Shown: positions 46,269-54,914 of the stretch, piece after piece
Position numbering within the stretch: position 1 is the first letter of the stretch
Layout of the letters: every line of letters begins with the position of its first letter
Assembly: GCF_002270355.1 (NCBI RefSeq)
Contig: NZ_NJFZ01000024.1
Span: 51,113-115,112 of the forward strand
Source: Flectobacillus sp. BAB-3569
GTDB lineage: Bacteria; Bacteroidota; Bacteroidia; Cytophagales; Spirosomataceae
Direction of reading: 5' to 3'
DNA length: 64,000 nucleotides
Translations under genes and position numbers: made by a program
The notes under the pieces: model-generated
Seen by the model: the letters and a program-made list of their open reading frames with translations, nothing else
What the model was told of the DNA's origin: nothing
Databases searched by the model: none

Positions 46269-47573
46269 ATGTCAAAATACACCCTTTTTTGGTTTAGAAG
46301 AGACCTTCGTCTCCATGACAATGCAGGCTTTTACAGAGCTTTACGCAACCACTCAAATGTATTGCCGATTTTTATTTTTGATAGAAATATTTTAGATAAA
46401 CTCGATGATAAGAAAGACCGAAGAGTAGAATTTATTCATCAGGTAATCACCGATTTGAACACTCAACTCAAAGCATTTGGAAGTGGTTTGTTGGTAAAGT
46501 ATGGTACGCCCGAAACGGTATTTCCTGAGCTTTTGTCAACCTATGATATCGAGGCTGTTTATACCAATCATGACTTTGAAAGTTATGCTATCGAGCGTGA
46601 CAATATGGTACATGAGTACCTGCAATCGGAGGGAGTTGAGTTCCGTACTTTTAAAGATCATGTGATTTTTGAAAAGAATGAAGTACTCTCAGGTAGCAAA
46701 ACGCCCTACACAGTATTTACACCTTACAGTCGTAAATGGAAAGAAACCCTCAACGACTTCTATGTAAAGTCCTATCCTACAGAAAAATATTTTTCTCATT
46801 TATCCAAAATAAATTTACCCGAGCCTCCAAGTCTTGAGTCGATGGGATTTGCACCTGTTGGAATGAGTTTTCCTGTTAAAGAAGTGAAGGATTTACTCGT
46901 CAAAAATTATGCTGAAAAGAGAGATTTTCCAGCTATTTTAGGTACCTCTCGGTTATCCGTTCACTTGCGATTTGGGACTGTAAGTATTAGAGAATTAGTA
47001 AAAAAAGCACAAAATTTATCAGAAACTTGGCTTAATGAGTTAATTTGGCGCGATTTTTATTTTAATATTGTATATCATTTTCCTCACATTTGTCAGGGAG
47101 AAGCTTTTCGCCGTGAGTATGATCAAATCGAATGGCGAAACAATGAGCAAGAGTTTGAAGCTTGGTGTAAAGGGCAAACTGGTTATCCAATTGTTGATGC
47201 AGGAATGCGTGAGTTGAATGCTACAGGCTTTATGCACAATCGTGTACGCATGATTGTGGCAAGCTTTTTGACGAAACATTTGTTGATTGATTGGCGATGG
47301 GGTGAAGCTTATTTTGCCAAAAAATTACTAGATTTTGATTTTGCCGCCAACAATGGAGGTTGGCAGTGGGCTTCGGGTAGTGGTTGTGATGCAGCGCCTT
47401 ACTTTAGGGTATTTAACCCGACTCTCCAAACGCAAAAATTCGATAAGCAATTAGAGTACACCAAAAGGTGGGTACCCGAATTAAATTCATTGTCCTATCC
47501 ACAACCAATAGTGAATCATGAAATGGCTCGAAAAAGAGTCCTAGAGGTTTATCAAAAAGCATTAAAAAAATAA
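46269..47573 (+). CDS. phrB: deoxyribodipyrimidine photolyase (class I CPD photolyase)
   Basis: A 434-residue flavoprotein that uses blue light to split cyclobutane pyrimidine dimers. The N-terminal alpha/beta antenna domain starts YTLFWFRRDLRLHDNAGFYR. The FAD-binding half includes LGTSRLSVHLRFGTVSIREL and ELIWRDFYFNIVYHFPHI. The strongly conserved block around GYPIVDAGMRELNATGFMHN, LIDWRWGEAYFAKKLLDFDF and AANNGGWQWASGSG has the Trp residues used for electron transfer. The C-terminal DAAPYFRVFNPTLQTQKFD is close to the E. coli enzyme, so CPD photolyase is preferred over a signalling cryptochrome. The antenna pigment is not determined. It is monocistronic and followed by a bidirectional hairpin. 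Confidence 0.93.
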   Translation: MSKYTLFWFRRDLRLHDNAGFYRALRNHSNVLPIFIFDRNILDKLDDKKDRRVEFIHQVITDLNTQLKAFGSGLLVKYGTPETVFPELLSTYDIEAVYTNHDFESYAIERDNMVHEYLQSEGVEFRTFKDHVIFEKNEVLSGSKTPYTVFTPYSRKWKETLNDFYVKSYPTEKYFSHLSKINLPEPPSLESMGFAPVGMSFPVKEVKDLLVKNYAEKRDFPAILGTSRLSVHLRFGTVSIRELVKKAQNLSETWLNELIWRDFYFNIVYHFPHICQGEAFRREYDQIEWRNNEQEFEAWCKGQTGYPIVDAGMRELNATGFMHNRVRMIVASFLTKHLLIDWRWGEAYFAKKLLDFDFAANNGGWQWASGSGCDAAPYFRVFNPTLQTQKFDKQLEYTKRWVPELNSLSYPQPIVNHEMARKRVLEVYQKALKK

Positions 47574-47703
47574 GTTTTTGATAAAATTGATTCACATTCT
47601 GTGACTTTTAACCTAAAATATAGTCACAAAATCAGTTGTGTTGAAAAAGGGTAACCATTTCTAATGGTGGTTAAGATTATATAATGTTGTGTAGATTTCG
47701 AGA

Positions 47704-47735
47704 AAGGTGAGAGGCTGTTGCTCTCACCTTCTTTG
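47704..47735. terminator. hairpin between convergent photolyase and DUF3108 genes
   Basis: AAGGTGAGAG pairs perfectly with CTCTCACCTT around a 7-base loop and is followed by CTTTGTTTT. Confidence 0.75.
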
Positions 47736-47758
47736 TTTTATGACAGTTAAGAAAACTC

Positions 47759-48562
47759 TTAGTTGTTATCAAATTTCAAATCTTGTTTCAAGCCACTGTA
47801 GCTTCGTAAGTCGAGTGCCAAAGCTCCAATTTTTAAGCCAATTTCTACCCGAATCGGAATTTTGTTGGCATCGTTTGATACCCAAATAATTACAGATTCC
47901 TCGTCTACAAAGAAATTGTTTTTAGGTAGCATTGGGATAATTTTATAGGTTTCTATTTTCCCAAATTTGGTCTTGATAGTTTCTTTTCCTTTAAACTTTA
48001 ATCTCATGTTGTAGATTTTATTGTCAAAGAAAAATGACAGAGGATAGCTTTCACCAGGCTTCGTTTTATTAAAATCCATTGCCCTAACATAGTAATAGCT
48101 ACTCACCACATCTTGTATGCCATCGGGAATACTTAAGGTTTTCTTTTCTTTATCATCAATGAGTTCAAAGGTTTTGGCCACATTTTGTTGATGGTCGAAT
48201 ATGACTTTTTCTTCAGCTTTATAATTGCCTTCTTGCTTTTTCATGTAAAACTGATGGGGCATAATTTTTTCGCTGTCGATATGAGATGCCCATGTGTCAC
48301 GGACTCTTGTTACCCAATCGGTTACGCCTGTAGTACGACCATTTACCACTACTTTATAACAAGGACGACCATTAGCCATTTGGAACTTGTCGTCCACATC
48401 TACCACAGCTTCGGCAGCATTTACAAAGCCATAATGCACTCTATATTCGATATGTTCGCCTTTGACCAAACTTGTAGAATCAACGATTTTGTTGTTTTCT
48501 TGAAAAAAGCTAAAAGCGGTCAAGGATAGCAAGATTGTTCCCCCGATAAGAATATTTTTCAT
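47759..48562 (-). CDS. exported DUF3108 domain-containing protein
   Basis: A 267-residue exported protein with an N-terminal signal (MKNILIGGTILLSLTAFSFF). The mature part matches DUF3108: GEHIEYRVHYGFVNAAEAVV near the start, NGRPCYKVVVNGRTTGVTDW, then RDTWASHIDSEKIMPHQFYM and, late, IWVSNDANKIPIRVEIGLKI. The family is beta-rich, periplasmic and of unknown function in Bacteroidota; the repeated strand pattern suggests a lipocalin- or VioE-like ligand cavity (inference). The downstream gene in the other direction is the photolyase; upstream on the same strand, the aminopeptidase gene ends 106 bases before, so the two may share a transcript. Confidence 0.87.
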   Translation of the reverse strand: MKNILIGGTILLSLTAFSFFQENNKIVDSTSLVKGEHIEYRVHYGFVNAAEAVVDVDDKFQMANGRPCYKVVVNGRTTGVTDWVTRVRDTWASHIDSEKIMPHQFYMKKQEGNYKAEEKVIFDHQQNVAKTFELIDDKEKKTLSIPDGIQDVVSSYYYVRAMDFNKTKPGESYPLSFFFDNKIYNMRLKFKGKETIKTKFGKIETYKIIPMLPKNNFFVDEESVIIWVSNDANKIPIRVEIGLKIGALALDLRSYSGLKQDLKFDNN

Positions 48563-48668
48563 GTTACTTGAGAAGTTTGTGGTTGTTGGCTAATTGCTTG
48601 CACTATTGGGTTTTTTGAAAGGTTAATTCTGTTTGTTATCAACCCAATCCATTAACCTAAAGCGATAT

Positions 48669-49721
48669 TTATTCAAATCGTTTTTCTAAATACTCTAAAA
48701 ATTTACGAAAGTCACCGCGAAATTGTTTTTCAAAAATCTGCTCAAATTCATTTTGTTTTGAATGATAGGTTTTAAAGCCCACAAAATACGCATTGTTTGG
48801 TAAGTCTTCGTTTTTTAACTTGCTGGAAAGTAGTGGTTTATGTGATAGTTGTGCATAAAGACTATCTTCTTTTACTACTATTTTTCTGATAAACGTATAT
48901 TTTAAAGAATCCTTGTATGTTTTGGTGTATTCTGGTTTGAAAGTTTTGTATAAACTGTCCAGCGCAAGGGTAGATTTGTTGAGATGCGTCACCAAAACTT
49001 TGCGCCATTCTTTTCCACGAGCAAATTTTTGGTATTCCTCAGATTCGATGCCATATTTAGCTTTTAGGTATCTTTTAGCACCATATTCTCCAATAAAATT
49101 GGCTAGATTTTCGCTAGTTTCATGCTCGTTTTTGACAAAAATAGTTCCATGCGTCATTTCATGAATAATAAGACTAGCGAGTTTGCCTTCCGAATAAAAT
49201 AGCATACTCGACAGGATAGGCTCTGGGAGCCACCCCAATGTTGAATAGGCAATACCTTGTCCCAAATCGGTATCGTAACCTTTTTGTTTCCAGACTTTTA
49301 GCTCTTGAATTGCCATGGTAGAATCAAAAAAACCTTTATAAGTAAAATTCCCAATAATAGGAAAATGAAACTCTACGGCCTCCATTTTGTAAGGTTCGGC
49401 AGCCGTAACGAGATATACCAGTGGTTTGCCTTGCTGATCGAATAGCGTTTGATATACGTCGGGATTATCTTTTAGGCCTAGCGAGTCGATGGCATATCTT
49501 TTGATTTCGCTGATCAGACGAATTCTTGCCTTGAGAGAATCAGGTACTTTAGGATCATGTAAAACTTCTGCAAGGGGGCGAGTATTAAATGCCACATTCA
49601 GACCACCTTTTGCTTGTGTATACAAGTAGACTGTCCAGTTACGTTGCCACAGCGCGATGCCTAGCAGTAAGCATAGAATTAATAAAAGCCAGTATCTTTT
49701 TTTATTGATTATTTTTGACAT
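48669..49721 (-). CDS. membrane-anchored predicted aminopeptidase (COG4324)
   Basis: A 350-residue protein with one N-terminal transmembrane helix (about 11-25) and an extracytoplasmic domain that resembles the predicted aminopeptidase family COG4324/PF10023. The zinc motif is HEMTH (187-191) in LASLIIHEMTHGTIFVKNEH, followed by a conserved helix ETSENLANFIGEYGAKRYL, where Glu201 or Glu204 probably supplies the third ligand. Also typical are GQGIAYSTLGWLPEPILSSM and the early LSEIKRYAIDSLGLK-like stretch (70-84). It is a gluzincin-type metallopeptidase by motif; substrate unknown. It precedes the DUF3108 gene on the same strand. Confidence 0.87.
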   Translation of the reverse strand: MSKIINKKRYWLLLILCLLLGIALWQRNWTVYLYTQAKGGLNVAFNTRPLAEVLHDPKVPDSLKARIRLISEIKRYAIDSLGLKDNPDVYQTLFDQQGKPLVYLVTAAEPYKMEAVEFHFPIIGNFTYKGFFDSTMAIQELKVWKQKGYDTDLGQGIAYSTLGWLPEPILSSMLFYSEGKLASLIIHEMTHGTIFVKNEHETSENLANFIGEYGAKRYLKAKYGIESEEYQKFARGKEWRKVLVTHLNKSTLALDSLYKTFKPEYTKTYKDSLKYTFIRKIVVKEDSLYAQLSHKPLLSSKLKNEDLPNNAYFVGFKTYHSKQNEFEQIFEKQFRGDFRKFLEYLEKRFE

Positions 49722-50317
49722 GATTACTTTGAATAAGAATTTAAAGTTACGAAGACCTGTTACATATGTGCTAAGGTTTTATAAAATCAAACCAATAAAT
49801 CTAGGTCTATCACAATGAAACAAATATTGGTTATATCTCGGGTATTGACCCTCATGTAGCTTAGTTTTCATTCCTATTTGTTAGTTTGATCAATATTGTA
49901 TACTTTTTTTATTTTTGTATAAAAATAATAGACTTTTTACTGAAAAATATTTTCAAAAAGATTACTTTTTTTAGACTAAAGCTTGTAAATTCACATTCGG
50001 AAATCAAGCAAGTAAAGAATTTCAAGATGATATGATTGCTACAAGCTCTCTCGATAAAAAAGGAAAGAAGTAATAGCTCATTGAATTTTTTTGTGTAAAT
50101 TTTGCCTCAATTCAATCTATAGATTTGATTTTGAAGCGTAAAAATTTGTAAGTCAAAGCAAGCTTATTTATTTTTCGAATCTGATAGTAAAATCATTTTT
50201 GTTACCTATTGTGTTTTTTGCGTAACAAGCCTAGAATTATCTGATAAAATGCTTATCCTAGCTATTCTACAGTTAGTTCGTTCAACCAAAGTCATTTTTA
50301 TCTTACATTTATACAAC
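49722..50317. other. divergent region between aminopeptidase and recA genes
   Basis: 596 AT-rich bases. The candidate promoter at 49886-49917 would give a recA leader of nearly 400 bases. No LexA-type operator could be recognised by eye. An open frame upstream of the recA ATG (from 50249) has no conserved residues. Confidence 0.4.
49886..49917 (+). promoter_or_regulatory. candidate Bacteroidota promoter upstream of recA
   Basis: TTG (49886-49888), 21 bases, then TATTTTTG (49910-49917), matching TTG-N19-21-TAnnTTTG. It sits about 400 bases before recA, so assignment to recA is uncertain. Confidence 0.4.
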
Positions 50318-51403
50318 ATGGCAAAGCAACAAGCTGAAGCAAGTAATCCTGCAGCAGAGAAACTCAAAGCCCTACAAACTACGCTTGAGCGTTTGGACAA
50401 GACTTACGGTAAAGGTACTGTAATGCGTTTGTCTGACAGTAAAGTTATAGACGTTCCAGTGATTTCTACAGGCTCATTGGGTTTAGATTTGGCACTAGGT
50501 ATCGGTGGTGTACCTCGTGGAAGAATTGTAGAAGTTTATGGTCCAGAATCTTCTGGTAAAACAACTTTAGCAATGCACTGTATTGCTGAGGCTCAGAAAG
50601 GAGGAGGTTTGGCCGCATTTGTTGATGCCGAACATGCCTTTGACCGTGCATATGCCGAAAAACTTGGTATTGACACTAGCCAACTGTTGATTTCTCAACC
50701 TGATAATGGTGAGCAAGCTCTCGAAATTGCAGAACAATTGATTAGTTCAGGAGCTATCGACATTTGTGTAATTGACTCCGTAGCAGCCTTAGTACCAAAA
50801 GCTGAACTTGAAGGTGATATGGGTGATTCAAAAATGGGTCTTCAGGCTCGTTTGATGTCTCAAGCACTTCGTAAGCTTACTGGGGTAATTAATAAAACAG
50901 GTTGTTGCTGTATCTTTATCAACCAGCTTCGTGATAAGATCGGGGTGATGTTTGGTAACCCAGAAACAACAACGGGTGGTAATGCCTTGAAATTCTACGC
51001 TTCGGTACGTTTGGATATTCGTCGTATTGGACAAATCAAAGAAGGTGCTGATAATATCATCGGTAACCGTACTAAAGTGAAGGTGGTGAAAAACAAGTTG
51101 GCACCTCCATTTAAAGTAATCGAGTTTGATATCATGTATGGTGAAGGTATTTCAAAATCAGGAGAAGTACTCGACTTAGCTGTAGAACTTGATATTGTGA
51201 AAAAGTCTGGCTCATGGTTTAGCTACGACGGTAATCGTTTAGGACAAGGTCGTGATGCTGTAAAAGAGATGATTCGCGATAATCCTGAATTGTTGGATGA
51301 GCTTGAACGCAAAATTAAGGATAAAGTAAAAGGTGATGATGGCGCATTGCTTGACCCCGAAGGTGGTGTAGCAGATGACGGCGAGTTAGATGAAAGCTTA
51401 TAA
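50318..51403 (+). CDS. recA: recombinase A
   Basis: A 361-residue ATP-dependent strand-exchange protein central to homologous recombination and SOS induction. The Met at 50318 ([20 protein letters not shown]) gives the family N-terminus; the longer frame from 50249 adds 23 residues without conservation. Walker A is GPESSGKT (75-82). Other signatures are [70 protein letters not shown] and [17 protein letters not shown]. The acidic C-terminal tail ends DDGELDESL. It is monocistronic, closed by a strong terminator. Confidence 0.98.
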   Translation: MAKQQAEASNPAAEKLKALQTTLERLDKTYGKGTVMRLSDSKVIDVPVISTGSLGLDLALGIGGVPRGRIVEVYGPESSGKTTLAMHCIAEAQKGGGLAAFVDAEHAFDRAYAEKLGIDTSQLLISQPDNGEQALEIAEQLISSGAIDICVIDSVAALVPKAELEGDMGDSKMGLQARLMSQALRKLTGVINKTGCCCIFINQLRDKIGVMFGNPETTTGGNALKFYASVRLDIRRIGQIKEGADNIIGNRTKVKVVKNKLAPPFKVIEFDIMYGEGISKSGEVLDLAVELDIVKKSGSWFSYDGNRLGQGRDAVKEMIRDNPELLDELERKIKDKVKGDDGALLDPEGGVADDGELDESL

Positions 51404-51422
51404 TCCTGTCTTTTATAAATGT

Positions 51423-51456
51423 AAAAAAGAGAATGCCGAAAGGTATTCTCTTTTTT
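51423..51456 (+). terminator. terminator of recA
   Basis: AAAAAAGAGAATGCC pairs with GGTATTCTCTTTTTT around a GAAA tetraloop, with one G-T pair. Confidence 0.9.
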
Positions 51457-51645
51457 TATGAAAAATAACCAAAAGTTAAAAGCCTGTTTATTCTAAACCT
51501 AAAAGCATCGATCGCCTATGCAATAATTGAAAAAATGAGTATTTTGAGGAAATTTTATTAAACAACCTAAACCGTTTGGAGTTTTATCCCCTTTTCAGAT
51601 TGATTTCCTCTCAGCGGTGCGTCACAAACCTTAAACTTATTTGAA

Positions 51646-53325
51646 ATGTCGATACATAAGAATCGTCGTAAAGTAGAAGTCTGCCACAACTGTCATAACA
51701 TGCTGAAGCCAGAAGATAATTTCTGCGCAAATTGTGGTCAAGAAAACCATGATTTGAAGGTAGGAGTGGGGCAGCTATTGTATGATGTTTTTGAAGGATT
51801 TACCAATTTTGATACGAAGTTTTACAATACAGCCAAATCAATTTTTTCGCAACCAGGCAAAATTACCAAGGATTTTTTGGAAGGAAGAAGGGCACGGTAT
51901 GTGCCTCCAATTCGTTTATACTTCATCGTATCTTTTGTGTTTTTTATCGCTTTTGATGAGCTGGTTGAAATGGGTTTGAACTCTACCAATGACGTGGCAA
52001 GGGGTGTAATCGATGGATTGAAAGGGGATTCGAAACGTAAAGACAAAAGCGATGATGATGATCAAGAAAGTGACAAGAAAGAGAGTAAATCGATACAAAG
52101 TCAGGCGCTAAAAGCTATCATACAAAAGCGTGAAGAGAAAAGTAAGGAAATCGCTAACTTGAATATTGAGCTGGATTCGGCTAAAGCTAGAGAGGATACA
52201 AGTTTGCAACATACTTTAGAAAAGAAAATTGCTAAAGATGAGAAGCAACTAAAAACGCTGGATAAGCAAACTAAATTAGCTTCTCAAGCAAAAGGATTTA
52301 TTGACTATGTATCTAATTTTGATATTTCGACTGATGAGATTTTGGACGAAATGAATGTAGAAAGAGATGATACATTAAGGGCTATTATTGACTCTTTACC
52401 AGAGTATAAGCAACGTCCAGTATTAATTGAAATACAAAAGCAACTAGCTTTGGACTCGATACACACAGAAGCAATCACCGAACCCGCGGAGGATTTGAAG
52501 GCATATTTTACCGAAAGAATGGGAAAAAAAGGTAAGATAGAGTATACTTTGATTTTACATTCTTTGAAGAATAACGTAAAAGTACCCGTATGGATTGAAG
52601 GGGTAAAGGTATTCACCAAAAGTAGCGATGGAAGTCTTCAAAATAGAACGTATAAAAAGCGGTTGCTGAGTATGAGCAATAAAGATTTAGACAGTTTGAT
52701 TGTGAAAGAGGAGGGAAGTGGAAGTGCCTTTGCTTTTTTGAAAAGGGGATTACGTCGTAATGTAACCTATTATGAATTAGCGTTTGACGAAGATGCAGAA
52801 AAGGCCATTGGAGAAATGGTGCATTTTGGTGTAAACGTAATCTCTTTCATGATGTTTATATTGATGCCTTTGGTAGCGCTGATGCTTAAAATTAGTTACA
52901 GTAAACGTGTTCATAGTATACTCTGGTATCCGTTTAAATGGATATCTTATAGTTTTCGATTATTGAAATATACTCTGACAGGAGGGTTTATGCGCCAAAA
53001 GCCTTTCCCTTCGATTCCTAAGCTTTTTGATGGTCAAACAAGGTTTTATTACGAGCACTTGATTTTTTCCATACATATTCATTCAATTTTCATGCTCATG
53101 CTCATGATATTTGTTGGCATAGGCTTGTTGGTGGGTCATTGGAATATTTCATTGAGCGTTGCGATGGTAGTTTTTATGATTTATTTCGCCATGTCTCTCA
53201 AAGTGGTGTATCGACAATCTTGGCTTAAAACTATCTGGAAATCTATGGTCTTGTTTTGTATGTACTGTTTTACGTTTACCATGGTACTAGGCATTACGGG
53301 CGCTATTAAATTCGCCTTGCAATAG
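51646..53325 (+). CDS. DUF3667 membrane protein with zinc ribbon and coiled-coil insertion
   Basis: A 559-residue inner-membrane protein. The N-terminus has a zinc ribbon with four cysteines (Cys13, 16, 27, 30 in CHNCHNMLKPEDNFCANCGQ), followed by the DUF3667 helices (VGQLLYDVFEGFTNFDTKFY, PPIRLYFIVSFVFFIAF). A charged, mostly helical stretch (about 120-215, rich in Lys, Asp and Glu, with EKKIAKDEKQLKTLDKQTK) predicts a coiled coil outside or inside the membrane. The C-terminal third has four or five transmembrane helices (for example SFMMFILMPLVALMLKI). It is twice the size of compact DUF3667 proteins, because of the insertion. The function is unknown; the ribbon may sense or bind metal or protein. 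It is convergent with the lysine-rich gene. Confidence 0.85.
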   Translation: MSIHKNRRKVEVCHNCHNMLKPEDNFCANCGQENHDLKVGVGQLLYDVFEGFTNFDTKFYNTAKSIFSQPGKITKDFLEGRRARYVPPIRLYFIVSFVFFIAFDELVEMGLNSTNDVARGVIDGLKGDSKRKDKSDDDDQESDKKESKSIQSQALKAIIQKREEKSKEIANLNIELDSAKAREDTSLQHTLEKKIAKDEKQLKTLDKQTKLASQAKGFIDYVSNFDISTDEILDEMNVERDDTLRAIIDSLPEYKQRPVLIEIQKQLALDSIHTEAITEPAEDLKAYFTERMGKKGKIEYTLILHSLKNNVKVPVWIEGVKVFTKSSDGSLQNRTYKKRLLSMSNKDLDSLIVKEEGSGSAFAFLKRGLRRNVTYYELAFDEDAEKAIGEMVHFGVNVISFMMFILMPLVALMLKISYSKRVHSILWYPFKWISYSFRLLKYTLTGGFMRQKPFPSIPKLFDGQTRFYYEHLIFSIHIHSIFMLMLMIFVGIGLLVGHWNISLSVAMVVFMIYFAMSLKVVYRQSWLKTIWKSMVLFCMYCFTFTMVLGITGAIKFALQ

Positions 53326-53410
53326 AAGTTTGTGTGAATTACGATTAAGTAGATGAGTGATTATTCATGAATTTTGAGATGCTTTCCTAAAAATATCTTG
53401 ACAGTTAATT

Positions 53411-53449
53411 AAAAAGGCGTTCGAAATGAGTTTTTCGAACGCCTTCTTT
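53411..53449. terminator. bidirectional terminator hairpin of repeat family 1 (copy D)
   Basis: AAAAAGGCGTTCGAAA pairs with TTTCGAACGCCTTCTTT around TGAGTT, with one mismatch in the outer part. The core GCGTTCG is shared with the hairpin at 9005-9060. Confidence 0.8.
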
Positions 53450-53465
53450 GATACTATACTTCAAA

Positions 53466-53550
53466 ATGGTAACTCTTTAGACGCAAACATTGCGTCTCTA
53501 CAAGTGAAATTTGGGTTAATAATTGCTCAAACACAAATCACTAAATGTGT
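53466..53550 (-). repeat. dispersed repeat family 1, copy D (arm)
   Basis: On the minus strand it reads TTTAGTGATTTGTGTTTGAG, then TTGTAGAGACGCAATGTTTG, and includes AGACGCA and TGCGTCT (53479-53497), pointing toward the hairpin at 53411. It lies between convergent genes. Confidence 0.7.
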
Positions 53551-53553
53551 TTA

Positions 53554-54012
53554 TTAGTTGTCTTTTTTGATATAAGACTTGTTACCGTTTGAGTTAATGT
53601 AATAGCGACCACCTTTTGGACCTTCGTAGATGGTACGACCTTTATCGTCTTTACCTACAACTTTATCATCACCAGCAGCAGCTTTCTCTGTTTTCTTGTC
53701 AACTTTTTTAGGCTCAGGTTTTACTGTTGGGTTTTTATCTTCCACTTTTTTAGCCTCTTTTTCTTTTTTCTTCGCGTCTTTATCTGCTTTCTTATCTTCT
53801 TTAGCAGCCTTGTCTTCTTTTGGAGCTTTTTCTTCTTTAGCTTTCTTGTCTTTCTTATCAGCTTTGTCAGCTTTTTCCTCCTTATCTTTTTTGTCTTTCT
53901 TTTCTTTTTTCTCTTTTTTAGCGTCTTTAGTTTCGTCTTTTGGTTTTTGAGCATTTGCGTCCCAAACTAATACATTGGCCATCAAAAGGGCAAGGGCAAG
54001 TAACTTCTTCAT
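53554..54012 (-). CDS. lysine-rich exported protein with C-terminal PBCV-type basic adaptor domain
   Basis: A 152-residue protein of extreme composition. A signal peptide (MKKLLALALLMANVLVWDANA) is followed by about 95 residues made mostly of Lys, Glu, Asp and Ala in short KEDK/KADK-like repeats, then a conserved C-terminal motif GRTIYEGPKGGRYYINSNGN and KSYIKK, which I recognise as the PBCV-specific basic adaptor domain seen in phycodnaviruses and many Bacteroidota. The charged part may bind polyanions such as DNA, or act as a spacer for the adaptor. Function unproven. Low-complexity open frames in the other reading frames across this region are shadows. It lies convergent with DUF3667. Confidence 0.85.
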   Translation of the reverse strand: MKKLLALALLMANVLVWDANAQKPKDETKDAKKEKKEKKDKKDKEEKADKADKKDKKAKEEKAPKEDKAAKEDKKADKDAKKKEKEAKKVEDKNPTVKPEPKKVDKKTEKAAAGDDKVVGKDDKGRTIYEGPKGGRYYINSNGNKSYIKKDN

Positions 54013-54338
54013 TTTTTACGATTGTTGAAATGGTTAAAATTGGTTTTTGAAAAGCACGTCTATAGTGACTAGACCGTATTTCTGCTCAATATAGCAAAAT
54101 TTTCTATTCCGACTATATATACGAATTAAGTCACTTTAAATTGAGGGATAATTCAAAAATATTTTTGCTGAAACGGTATTCGTTTTGTTAAAAATTCAGG
54201 ATGTTTTTTGACAAAAATAAAGTGTTATTAAAGCATATTTTTGTTGTACTAAACCTTGAATTTTTGAGCTATGATTCAAATATCATTGAATTCCTACATT
54301 ATCATAACTACCTTTGCGCTCATTTCGAGGCGTAATTT
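54013..54338. other. divergent region between lysine-rich and small Cys-motif genes
   Basis: 326 AT-rich bases, with a good promoter (54286-54316) for the gene at 54339. Nothing else was seen. Confidence 0.4.
54286..54316 (+). promoter_or_regulatory. Bacteroidota-type promoter for the iron module
   Basis: TTG (54286-54288), 20 bases, then TACCTTTG (54309-54316), 23 bases before the ATG at 54339. Both elements and the spacing fit. Confidence 0.65.
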
Positions 54339-54725
54339 ATGGCATTTGAGTATAATTATAGGGCGTTGTTTTTGTTCATCATTCTGATTGTTAGGATGTT
54401 GGCGTCTCCCTTGGTATATCTTGATTACAGCTTAAGAAAAGATTACATCGCCAAAAACCTTTGTCAAAACCGCAATCGTCCAAGTATGCATTGTAATGGG
54501 AAGTGCTATCTTTCTAAGCAATTGGCAAAAGCCGCAGAGCAAAAAGAGGCTCAGCAGAAAAATACGATTGTTAGCTCAATCATAGATTTATATTGCCAAA
54601 TCGGAAAGCTTGTAAGTATTCCAAAATTCGAATTATTTCTCTACGAAATACCTAATCATTTTTTCTTACCTATATTTCATTTACAAAGCTTCTTTTCAAA
54701 AGTCTTCAAACCGCCCATTTATTGA
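54339..54725 (+). CDS. small conserved protein next to siderophore receptor, unknown function
   Basis: A 128-residue protein with one N-terminal hydrophobic helix (FLFIILIVRMLASPLVYLDY) followed by KDYIAKNLCQNRNRPSMHCN, GKCYLSKQLAKAAEQKEAQQ and a hydrophobic C-terminal half. The NLCxNxxxPxxxCNGKCYL motif, with three cysteines, is one I recall from small proteins beside TonB-dependent iron receptors in Bacteroidota (from memory, not checked). The Cys pairs could bind iron or form disulfides. It lies 189 bases upstream of the receptor and probably shares its transcript, from the promoter at 54286-54316. Nothing more can be said of the function. Confidence 0.72.
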   Translation: MAFEYNYRALFLFIILIVRMLASPLVYLDYSLRKDYIAKNLCQNRNRPSMHCNGKCYLSKQLAKAAEQKEAQQKNTIVSSIIDLYCQIGKLVSIPKFELFLYEIPNHFFLPIFHLQSFFSKVFKPPIY

Positions 54726-54914
54726 GGTATTACTTCGTTGTACAAAAGTTTGAGCTATGGTGTATTATGTCAAAATACGCCTGTAGCACCATGTTGCTAT
54801 ATCCATAGCTTTGAAAAATTACACTCTATGGTTTCTGTTTTTACAGAAGCTGATTCGCTGTTTCCCATGATAAATGCTAGGTTGATCCTATCTAATATCC
54901 CAAATTATAATCTC

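Noticed and set aside
50249..50317. Upstream extension of RecA
   Set aside because: The 23 extra residues are hydrophobic and unlike any RecA N-terminus; the ATG at 50318 fits.
5400..53550. CRISPR-like interpretation of the repeated hairpins
   Set aside because: Copies are kilobases apart, imperfect and lie at gene ends; no array, spacers or cas genes.
53630..53954. Open frames on both strands over the lysine-rich gene
   Set aside because: They arise from the low-complexity AAG/GAA composition of the real gene; only the frame with the signal peptide and adaptor motif makes sense.
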